Assembly: GCA_016124575.1 (NCBI GenBank)
Contig: WGNM01000007.1
Span: forward strand, 113,577 to 177,576
Length of the DNA: 64,000 nt
Direction: 5' to 3'
Origin: Cryomorphaceae bacterium
Lineage (GTDB): Bacteria; Bacteroidota; Bacteroidia; Flavobacteriales_D; Sanyastnellaceae
Shown: positions 28,454 to 35,561 of the stretch, piece by piece
How positions within the stretch are numbered: position 1 is the first letter of the stretch
Layout: each line of letters opens with the position of its first letter
The notes under the pieces: generated by a model
Database searches by the model: none
Told to the model about the DNA's origin: nothing
The model's input: only the letters and a program-made list of their open reading frames with translations
Program-made: the position numbers and the translations under genes

Positions 28454-29803
28454 CTATTTAACTGGAACTGTGGAGACTCCATAACCATGAATATCAAAAT
28501 CCTCTCCTTTTCCGGAAGGCTTTCCTACCCAAGTAGCAAAATCACGCATTTTTCTGCCATCGTAATCAAAATTATACCTATCCATAACTAAACCATTTGG
28601 ACTCACATTTGGATTAATGTACCCTAATTTGACCGAGCCTGTTTTAGGATCTAGCAACGTCATATCAAGTGTCCCAAAAACTTTTCCTGTGTTACTCATA
28701 CCCCAAATAAAATTCTTTGAGTAAAAACCATCTGAATTGAAATCCTCTGTTGTAACTCCTGGTAAATCAATATTAGCTGAATTAACGAATAAATGTTCTC
28801 CCGTGCCACCTTGCCAATGCTTATCAGCTATCTCTTTCGTTAGAATAAAATCAGAAGAATAGTCTATTCTATCCGGCAAACTGTTATAATGATTCAGGAA
28901 GCTTCCGAAGAAACCATTATTAGCAAAACTCATTGCCTGCTCCATAGACATATTATCCAAAGTGTTTCCTTTTTCCATTGCGTCTTCATGGGACATGCCT
29001 TGCTCGAAGTCATACTTATCCATTATGATTGCATCACCTTCTAATCCATTCTCGTCAGTACCTAAAAACTCGCTAGTCTCTTTATCATAAATTGGATTGT
29101 CTAAAGCACCTGTCGGGTCAACTCTGTTTATCGGATTGTTCTGCACGAAATTATACGGTGATACCCAACTACGCATATGAGCCAGTGGATCCACCCCCAA
29201 AAACCGGCCAATGTCGCTGTCGTAAAAGCGGGCGCCGCGGTAATCCCAATCGGTTTCTGAATCGCGGGGGTGCTGTGTGGTCAGGTAACGTTCGCTTTCT
29301 TGTGTGAACGCTCGCAAGACCTTCCCGAATGGATAGTAATCGTGCATGCTCACTACGTCAAATTGATGGTCGGCTGCGGTGCGCGACGTGGCGTCTTTAA
29401 ACGTTACACGCGTGTTACCGAGGCATTGTCCCGCTCGTGCGGGATGGTTTGATAGTTCATACTGCTTAAACCCCAACCAACGCTCATGCACTGCAGGCTC
29501 TCCTGGCAGTTGGCTCAACCAATAGTTGGCCGATGCAATGCGCTGATCAATAACCGATGAATCGTACACCTGTGCACCCACAAAGGTGATGTTTGATAAT
29601 TCTGCACTTACCTCACGCACCAGCGATGCAGCACCTAACCGCGCCGCATTGTAGATATCGACGAAGGTTTGGGTGAGGTGGGTGGTGATGGTGGACATGG
29701 TTTGGGTGTAATGCGTTAAAGGGTTACCTGCTGCATCTCGAATGTAGTATGTTTTTGTCCAAAATGTTTCATTTTTTGGGGTTATTCCATCTTTCGGAAT
29801 CAA
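28454..29803 (-). CDS. Orphan RHS core + variable tip, cassette D
   Basis: The 449 residues start in the RHS core; homologous coding (FEYDPLGNRQAKI) continues upstream to about 29850 with no plausible start, so this looks like a displaced 3' end of an rhs gene. Residues 36-120 match the other cassettes, PARAGQC (121-127) is an inserted palindrome-derived segment, and 130-230 is a diverged RHS core with the hallmark DYYPFG, ARFYDSDIGRFLGVDPL and NNPINRVDPTG. The tip (about 234-449) has no recognised domain; its last part contains YNFDYDGRKMRDFATWVG and a GEDFDIHGYG end. Expression is uncertain. Confidence 0.7.
   Translation of the reverse strand: MIPKDGITPKNETFWTKTYYIRDAAGNPLTHYTQTMSTITTHLTQTFVDIYNAARLGAASLVREVSAELSNITFVGAQVYDSSVIDQRIASANYWLSQLPGEPAVHERWLGFKQYELSNHPARAGQCLGNTRVTFKDATSRTAADHQFDVVSMHDYYPFGKVLRAFTQESERYLTTQHPRDSETDWDYRGARFYDSDIGRFLGVDPLAHMRSWVSPYNFVQNNPINRVDPTGALDNPIYDKETSEFLGTDENGLEGDAIIMDKYDFEQGMSHEDAMEKGNTLDNMSMEQAMSFANNGFFGSFLNHYNSLPDRIDYSSDFILTKEIADKHWQGGTGEHLFVNSANIDLPGVTTEDFNSDGFYSKNFIWGMSNTGKVFGTLDMTLLDPKTGSVKLGYINPNVSPNGLVMDRYNFDYDGRKMRDFATWVGKPSGKGEDFDIHGYGVSTVPVK
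29424..29444. repeat. 21-nt palindromic insert in RHS core (cassette D)
   Basis: The segment absent from cassettes B and C is 21 nt with the core TCCCGCTCGTGCGGGA (29429-29444). It adds seven codons in frame (PARAGQC on the minus strand). The same element sits at the same place in cassette A. Confidence 0.85.
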
Positions 29804-30085
29804 AATTTTCGCTTGGCGGTTGCCGAGAGGGTCGTATTCGAAGAGGATGGTACCCCCGGAAATAAGCTCGCTATATGTTTGATATTTAGTGTATTACGCG
29901 AATTTGATTTTGTTGAATTATTCAATTTTTGATGGCGTTGTTTTTAGGGAGTGACTTGGGATTTGTAAGAATTGTTGAATCTTTTAGAATCGCTTTACAA
30001 AGAAAGGTATGGATCTGTTGATGTAATTCAATTGGTTCAGTTTCCCCGACCACCGCAGCTTATAAGATCAGTTGAAAAATGTAAT

Positions 30086-30856
30086 TTACATTTTCGTTCT
30101 CAAATTTGGTAGTTCTTCTTCTAGCGTATCCATTTGACACCATTCCCGGAACGCCCGGAGTTTATTGTAGTTTTCTACTTGTTTGCTTGATCCGATTTCT
30201 TGAAATAACTCAATTCTTATCTGCCCACTATCTAACTCTTCAATCTCTCTAAGGTTTGGGAATGCCGAAACTTTTTCTTTCGGAATGAAATGGAAAAAGC
30301 CCTTTCCTAAGTACATTATTGGTGCTGCCATCAGTCGCATGCCAATGAACTCAGTCCATCTACCTGCATTTTGCTTGATGTCAATTTCCTCGCAACTAAA
30401 GGCCTCATTCCATACCTTTTTTAAATGGACATGTGAAAATTTAAAAATCTCATATTGTTGAACGGATTTGGTATTTTCCCATCCGACAAAATCCTTATCG
30501 TAAATGTAGCACGCGTTAAAGCCTTCTATTTTTAGTAATAATTTGAGAAGGGTCGATTCTATTTGTTTTTCGGCCAAGTAAAAATGCATGGAATCATAGG
30601 TTTGATTATGCGGACTCCAATACCAAAACTTATCTCCACTGAATTTTTTGTCATCACCAACTTCAACAGAAATGATTTCTTCAGAATCATTTATATATTC
30701 AATTACCTTTTCTTCAGAGTATTGGAAAGTGTCACGATGGTCGGGAATAATTTTACATGATTGTGGAGTAAATCCTAATTTACTTGAAATAATTTCAATA
30801 AGCATTTCTTTCGAAACGCATCCTTTGTTGTAAAATACAGATGTTGCTATCATCAT
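30086..30856 (-). CDS. Unrecognised protein, possible orphan immunity gene
   Basis: A 256-residue cytoplasmic protein with no signal peptide, rich in aromatic and charged residues (GDKFWYWSPHNQTYDSMHFY near 74-93). It resembles the style of polymorphic-toxin immunity proteins but I do not recognise the family. It lies in the RHS array in the same orientation as the other immunity genes, but instead of a toxin tip upstream there is a broken IS3 remnant. An IS insertion followed by deletion of its partner is a plausible history. Confidence 0.45.
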   Translation of the reverse strand: MMIATSVFYNKGCVSKEMLIEIISSKLGFTPQSCKIIPDHRDTFQYSEEKVIEYINDSEEIISVEVGDDKKFSGDKFWYWSPHNQTYDSMHFYLAEKQIESTLLKLLLKIEGFNACYIYDKDFVGWENTKSVQQYEIFKFSHVHLKKVWNEAFSCEEIDIKQNAGRWTEFIGMRLMAAPIMYLGKGFFHFIPKEKVSAFPNLREIEELDSGQIRIELFQEIGSSKQVENYNKLRAFREWCQMDTLEEELPNLRTKM

Positions 30857-30948
30857 TGTTTAAAACTCAGTTACTTTAATATTCACGTTGCCTAATTTGA
30901 AGCCTATCCTAAAACTAGCTACGGTTAAAAGTACTAATTTCGAGAAGC

Positions 30949-31214
30949 ATGAAGAAGTCAAGATTTACAGAGAGCCAGATTGTTTCGATTTTGGCATAGC
31001 ACGAGAAAGGTCACCGTGTAGCCGATATTTGTCGAGAGCATGGAATCAGCCAACCGACCTTCTACCAATGGCAGCGCAAGTGCGGCGGCATGGAGGTCAG
31101 TGAGCTCAAACGTCTCAAGGAGATGGAGGCTGAACTAAGTCAATTCAGCGCATCTTCGCCGACCTTACTTTGCAGAACCGGATTCTGAAAGAAGTCATCG
31201 AAAAAAAGCTTTAA
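30949..31214 (+). pseudogene. IS3-family transposase orfA remnant
   Basis: The frame from the ATG encodes KKSRFTESQIVSILA, then a TAG at 30997-30999 (expected GAG), then HEKGHRVADICREHGISQPT and FYQWQRKCGGMEVSELKRLK. A one-base deletion near 31144 shifts the frame, after which RIFADLTLQNRILKEVIEKK and a stop follow. This is an IS3 OrfA (HTH_Tnp_1) with one nonsense and one frameshift mutation. No orfB or terminal inverted repeats are visible. Confidence 0.85.
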
Positions 31215-31223
31215 GGCCAAGCA

Positions 31224-31652
31224 CTAGAAATTTTGAGCATCAAAGCTCAAGGAAATTGACTCATTCCTTGGCCCTGAGCAATGTATTGTGGCGAAATCGA
31301 ACAACCGATGTGTGAACAATAAATCTAAATCACCTCCAGGGGGCACTGAAACGTACAAGTCAACCACATTATAAGACCATTTTTCTTGCAGTACAGTATC
31401 TCCTTTCAATCTGTGTGATGAATGACCGTACAAAATAAAACCACCGTCTTTCAGTGGTATATGAAGTGTATCCAATGAATTATTCTTAACATTAACCGAA
31501 TACACCCCCAAAACTAATATCGTATCATTTTCAAAATGATAAACATTTAAAACAGATGTTTCAATTTCGTCAATCTTATCATTAGGAATATCTCGACAAC
31601 TCAAGAAACTAAACAGAATGAACATGACCCGGCAAATAGTGCTTCCACTCAT
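31224..31652 (-). CDS. Candidate lipoprotein immunity partner of RHS cassette C
   Basis: Start chosen at the ATG that overlaps the cassette C stop codon by 4 bp (ATGA); the open frame continues further upstream. The 142-residue product begins with a signal peptide ending in FSFLSC, a lipobox-like site, so it is probably a lipoprotein. The rest is beta-rich and unrecognised. Tight coupling to an RHS tip with a zinc-protease motif suggests it is the immunity protein and that the toxin acts outside the cytoplasm. Confidence 0.6.
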   Translation of the reverse strand: MSGSTICRVMFILFSFLSCRDIPNDKIDEIETSVLNVYHFENDTILVLGVYSVNVKNNSLDTLHIPLKDGGFILYGHSSHRLKGDTVLQEKWSYNVVDLYVSVPPGGDLDLLFTHRLFDFATIHCSGPRNESISLSFDAQNF

Positions 31653-32986
31653 TTTCTGTATCTTGTTGCATAGTTTATAAATCCGCAATGGCATGGACTG
31701 TTGGACTTAAATGATTGAATATACTTTTGAACGAATTCGCTATCAAAGGGCAAGAGTTTTTGCCATGTTTCGACATTGGATCGAGTTAAATTTACCAAGG
31801 ATCCCTTCATCATTAAATTCAATGTATGATTTTTATAACCTTCTTCGTCACCACGAGTAGGCAGACCCACATTATGGTTTGCTCGTTCTGTTAATTGATG
31901 TATTACTTCGTGTACTGCTATTGTCGCTGCAATTGCCTCAAAGCTTATGTCTACGTCTTTTGATTTTTTAAAGGTTTGTCTGATCGCGATCAATGTAACA
32001 TAATTCTCATAGGTATCGAAATTTATCCTACTGTTCCCCATGTCCCCGTCGTTCCGATAATGAGTATATTCTTGAAATCTAATCACAGCATCCGTCGGAT
32101 CAAATTGACCATTTTTGTACATTTCTTCTGCCATATCCTCAGAGATAATTTGAACACTTAAATTCAAATCGTTTTTTGAAAGCACTACTTCCATCTCTTG
32201 CTTGAATTCATTCATTTGTTCAGGGGTGACCTCTTCTTCATCCTTCCATGTGGATGCGAAAATATAGACGGTGGTATCTGCACCAGAGAAATCAATTAAA
32301 TAAATGGGATTGTTTGCAAATGCAGCATATGAGCTTTCATGATACTTAACCACCGGATCTACATTCCACCTTCTACCAAGTCTACTATCATACTGCCAGA
32401 ACTCCGCCGTATAGCTATTCCCGTCTCCAGCCACCTCATCATCTCCCTCCATTCCATTAAACCCATACCTATACTCCCCCTCACTAAAACTCCTCCCCGG
32501 CATACCCGCCCCAAACGGGTAGTAGTCGGTAAGCGATGTGATGCGCGGGGTGTAGTGCACTGCGCCATCAAAATGGGTGGATTTAGCGTCGGAGAGGGTG
32601 GCGGTTACATTGCCGAGGTGGTTTGATAGTTCATACTGCTTATACCCCAACCAACGCGCATGCACTGCAGGCTCTCCCGGCAGTTGGCTCAACCAATAGT
32701 TGGCCGATGCAATGCGATGATCAATAACCGATGAATCGTACACCTGTACACCCACAAAGGTGATGTTTGATAATTCTGCACTTACCTCACGCACCAGCGA
32801 TGCAGCACCTAACCGCGCCGCACCGTAGATATCGACGGAGGTTTGGGTGAGGTGGGCGGTGGTGTTGGACATGGTTTGGGTGTAATGCGCCTGCGGCGAA
32901 CCTAAGGTAGTGGGTTTTTGTGAGGGATGGTTTAGTTCATTCAGGTAATTTTTAGGGCAATTGGGTAAAAGTCTTCGCACTACCAA
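31649..32986 (-). CDS. Orphan RHS core + zincin-like metalloprotease tip, cassette C
   Basis: The frame starts in a unique segment, passes the dispersed-repeat sequence (HPSQKPTTL) and enters the shared RHS core at about residue 33. Hallmarks are DYYPFG (about 154), SFSEGEYRYGFNGMEGDDEV (about 166-185), DSRLGRRWNVDPV (200-212) and NNPIYLIDFSGA (225-236). The tip (about 237-445) contains AVHEVIHQLTERANH with the HExxH zinc motif at 359-363, so it is likely a metallopeptidase toxin. H371 or a following Glu could be the third ligand. The lipoprotein-like gene overlapping its stop is the probable immunity gene. Confidence 0.72.
   Translation of the reverse strand: MVVRRLLPNCPKNYLNELNHPSQKPTTLGSPQAHYTQTMSNTTAHLTQTSVDIYGAARLGAASLVREVSAELSNITFVGVQVYDSSVIDHRIASANYWLSQLPGEPAVHARWLGYKQYELSNHLGNVTATLSDAKSTHFDGAVHYTPRITSLTDYYPFGAGMPGRSFSEGEYRYGFNGMEGDDEVAGDGNSYTAEFWQYDSRLGRRWNVDPVVKYHESSYAAFANNPIYLIDFSGADTTVYIFASTWKDEEEVTPEQMNEFKQEMEVVLSKNDLNLSVQIISEDMAEEMYKNGQFDPTDAVIRFQEYTHYRNDGDMGNSRINFDTYENYVTLIAIRQTFKKSKDVDISFEAIAATIAVHEVIHQLTERANHNVGLPTRGDEEGYKNHTLNLMMKGSLVNLTRSNVETWQKLLPFDSEFVQKYIQSFKSNSPCHCGFINYATRYRK
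32913..32935. repeat. Dispersed repeat, truncated copy 3
   Basis: Only the GGTTTTTGTGAGGGATG end of the ~49-bp repeat is left here, joined to the header of cassette C. Confidence 0.55.
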
Positions 32987-33131
32987 AGGCTTTTCACTCG
33001 CAACTTGGTATAATTAACCCGCTAATTTTTTCAAGAATCAGAATATGGTTTGCTGTGGGGTTGCGATACACTCCCCCCATTGCCTTGGTTTCACCTTATG
33101 CAAAGGTATAAAGGTGTCTAAACAAAGTTAT

Positions 33132-33509
33132 TCAAAGTAGCCTTTGTCGCTTGATCGCATCAAGACTTTCACGGTTCATTTCAGATACATTGGGCTCAAA
33201 AAGATTCATTAGCCAATCAAAATTTTCTTCAATGAAGTGAGACTTTTCTAAAATCCCCATGTATTGAATTTGTGACTCAGGAGAACGAAGTTTTCTAACA
33301 ATTGGAAGATTGAACCATTCGCCTTCCATTGAATACCCAATATCAATAAATGGTTTCCCATGCTCTGAAATTATTTTTACACATAAGTTGCCTTTTCTGA
33401 GGATGACCCAACCTGAAGTTGGACCCAGAAATTTACTTGAAATTATTTCTAAGTCTTTTTCCATGACCAAGAAAGAAAAGTAATCCATAATGTATTTCAG
33501 AATTATCAT
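33132..33509 (-). CDS. Candidate immunity protein of RHS cassette B
   Basis: A 125-residue protein that starts about 24 nt after the stop of cassette B. It has no clear signal peptide or membrane segment, so it is probably cytoplasmic, unlike the partners of cassettes A, C and D. Motifs such as GPTSGWVILRKGNLCVKIIS and a conserved-looking Trp/Phe core resemble small SUKH-like or DUF immunity proteins, but I do not recognise a family. Several alternative starts exist (MDYFSF, MEKDLE). Confidence 0.55.
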   Translation of the reverse strand: MIILKYIMDYFSFLVMEKDLEIISSKFLGPTSGWVILRKGNLCVKIISEHGKPFIDIGYSMEGEWFNLPIVRKLRSPESQIQYMGILEKSHFIEENFDWLMNLFEPNVSEMNRESLDAIKRQRLL

Positions 33510-33533
33510 ATAGCTTCATTTAAATTTAGCGTA

Positions 33534-34883
33534 TTACTTCGGAATTAATTGCTGCATAGCATCATCAGTCCACTTGTATCCGTTTCTAAGCAGGTATTTA
33601 ACTTCTTCTGACAAGGTTGAACCTTCACGAATATCTTTGTAAGGACGAGAGATATCAACGACATCTCTATGCTTAATTATATCATCCAACCATCTTTTAT
33701 TCGCCCCCCACATGTCATGACCTTGCTTCACAAGTTCATCCCAAAGATCGTCTTCAAAATGAAACAATCTATCGCCAGGCTTGGCAGCCTTCCAATATTC
33801 ATCATCCATACTTCCAATTACCGCACGACCTGATCGTTTTACTCCGTGACGCAGGAGATCTAAAGGATCAATAACAATTTGGATTCCTGCTGCTTCTTCT
33901 AAAGCTATTTGACCAATTTCTTCAAACACATACGCCCAACCAACAATGTCAGCAATAATAAGCCCTGAAACTATCAGACCCGCACCCCCTACACTATAGA
34001 CAAATAATTCTGTAGCTTCTTTGGAGTCCATACCAATATCTTGCGAATGAAACTGAACCCATTGATCTAAACCTTTATCCCAGAAATGATATTCTAGTGG
34101 AGATAGATCATCATTCGCAGCTGGGTAGGTCACTGAGACGTACATTGTTTCCGCCCCATGAAAATAAGCTGAATTGCTATGAATACCTTCAGTTTCATAA
34201 ATTATTGTGCGCTCGAGATCTCCAAACCAAGCCAACTCCAAGTCAGGTCGAGCAACCCAGTAAAGTTCAGGTTTAGTAGGTTCCAAACCTTCTAGCTCTA
34301 TCATGTCAATGACTCGATTACCACTAAATGAATAAGGAGCATAAAATGGATATTTTGCAGCCAGCGGATCAACCGCAAAAAACCTCCCAATCCTCGCATC
34401 ATGCATTCTGTATTTGTAGTTGATGGAGTTTCCTTTACCCTTAATCTCATCATCAGTCTCTTGCCCCTGAAACCCATACCTATACTCCCCCTCACTAAAA
34501 CTCCTCCCCGGCATGGCCGCACCAAACGGGTAGTAGTCGGTAAGCGATGTTATGCGCGGGGTGTAGTGCACTGCACCATCAAATTGGGTGGATTTAGCGT
34601 CGGAGAGGGTGGCGGTGACATTGCCTAAATGATTGCTTAGTTCATACTGCTTATACCCCAACCAACGCTCATGCACTGCAGGCTCTCCGGGCAGTTGGCT
34701 CAACCAATAGTTGGCCGATGCAATGCGCTGATCAATAACCGGTGAATCGTACACCGGTACACCCACAAACGTGATGTTTGATAATTCTGCACCTACCTCA
34801 CGCACCAGCGATGCAGCACCTAACCGCGCCGCACCGTAGATATCGACGGAGGTTTGGGTGAGGTGGGTGGTGGTGTTGGACAT
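33534..34883 (-). CDS. Orphan RHS core + variable tip, cassette B
   Basis: The first ~200 of 449 residues are the shared RHS core (SQLPGEPAV, DYYPFGAAMPGRS, EGEYRYGFQGQETDDE, MHDARIGRFFAVDPLAAKYP, SFSGNRVIDMIELEGLEP). The tip (about 203-449) has a hydrophobic pre-toxin segment near 290-325 (VGGAGLIVSGLIIADIVGWA) and a charged C-terminal ~110 residues with several Trp and Asp/Lys (DRLFHFEDDLWDELVKQGHD). No known toxin fold is recognised. Its header carries the dispersed 49-bp repeat, and the palindromic insert is absent. Confidence 0.7.
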   Translation of the reverse strand: MSNTTTHLTQTSVDIYGAARLGAASLVREVGAELSNITFVGVPVYDSPVIDQRIASANYWLSQLPGEPAVHERWLGYKQYELSNHLGNVTATLSDAKSTQFDGAVHYTPRITSLTDYYPFGAAMPGRSFSEGEYRYGFQGQETDDEIKGKGNSINYKYRMHDARIGRFFAVDPLAAKYPFYAPYSFSGNRVIDMIELEGLEPTKPELYWVARPDLELAWFGDLERTIIYETEGIHSNSAYFHGAETMYVSVTYPAANDDLSPLEYHFWDKGLDQWVQFHSQDIGMDSKEATELFVYSVGGAGLIVSGLIIADIVGWAYVFEEIGQIALEEAAGIQIVIDPLDLLRHGVKRSGRAVIGSMDDEYWKAAKPGDRLFHFEDDLWDELVKQGHDMWGANKRWLDDIIKHRDVVDISRPYKDIREGSTLSEEVKYLLRNGYKWTDDAMQQLIPK

Positions 34884-34923
34884 GGTTTGGGTGTAATGCG
34901 CCTGCGGCGTATCTAAGGTAGTG

Positions 34924-34966
34924 GGTTTTTGTGAGGGATGTGAAGTTGTCTAAAAAATCCTGACCG
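34924..34966. repeat. Dispersed ~49-bp repeat, copy 4
   Basis: GGTTTTTGTGAGGGATGTGA...GACCG, six nt shorter in the middle than copies 1, 2 and 5. It lies at the start of cassette B, followed by about 110 bp with no gene. Confidence 0.7.
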
Positions 34967-35078
34967 ATTGACTAGGAACCAAACAGTTCCAAAGAATCAA
35001 TATTTTAAACCTCTAATTTTAAGAAAATATACTTTGAAAACACCGCTCAACTTATGGCACATTATTCCATGTCCTCAA

Positions 35079-35561
35079 TCACTCTGAAATAGGCCTTTTG
35101 AATTCTAATTTCCCGAAGTCCCAAAATTCTACGAATACAGGTATTCCTGACACATTGAAAACAACCCAAATTCCGTTTTTTACGTCATTTTCATATTGGC
35201 CCTCTACAGCAACAATTCCATTCGGATGATATTCAACATAACTTCCATTCTTTATACTGTTTACCCCATATTCGATTACAAGATAACGGCCTGAACCATC
35301 AGTGTGTTCTAAATAATTCTCATTTTTACTACAAATCGTTTTCAGTTCTGTTCGGGATTTTATAGAATCATTTGGGTAAAACTCCACATTGAACTTTCTG
35401 ATTCTTTCATTGAATTTATCCATGTGAAATGAATTATCAAAGTTGATGGTAGTATCTATAGCAACTTCACAATTTGAATTTTCATTTTGCGCACGGCCAT
35501 ACGACAGATGCGACAGAAAACAAACAACAAAAACCCATCTCACGTATTTCTTGGTAATCAT
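35079..35561 (-). CDS. MORN-repeat candidate immunity protein of RHS cassette A
   Basis: A 160-residue protein starting directly at the base after the cassette A stop codon. It has a signal peptide (about 1-25, ending near GRAQ) and, in the C-terminal half, YwqK/MORN-variant repeats (GSYVEYHPNGIVAVEGQYEN and DVKNGIWVVFNVSGIPV). YwqK-type MORN proteins are used as antitoxins in several polymorphic toxin systems. Export places it in the periplasm or outer membrane, matching an envelope-acting toxin. Confidence 0.65.
   Translation of the reverse strand: MITKKYVRWVFVVCFLSHLSYGRAQNENSNCEVAIDTTINFDNSFHMDKFNERIRKFNVEFYPNDSIKSRTELKTICSKNENYLEHTDGSGRYLVIEYGVNSIKNGSYVEYHPNGIVAVEGQYENDVKNGIWVVFNVSGIPVFVEFWDFGKLEFKRPISE

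Noticed and set aside
32359..32571. Small open frame on the minus strand, alternate frame of cassette C (and similar ones at 34301-34525 and 36404-36676)
   Set aside because: They repeat in every cassette only because the RHS core DNA is conserved; the products are Arg/Gly-rich shadow translations.
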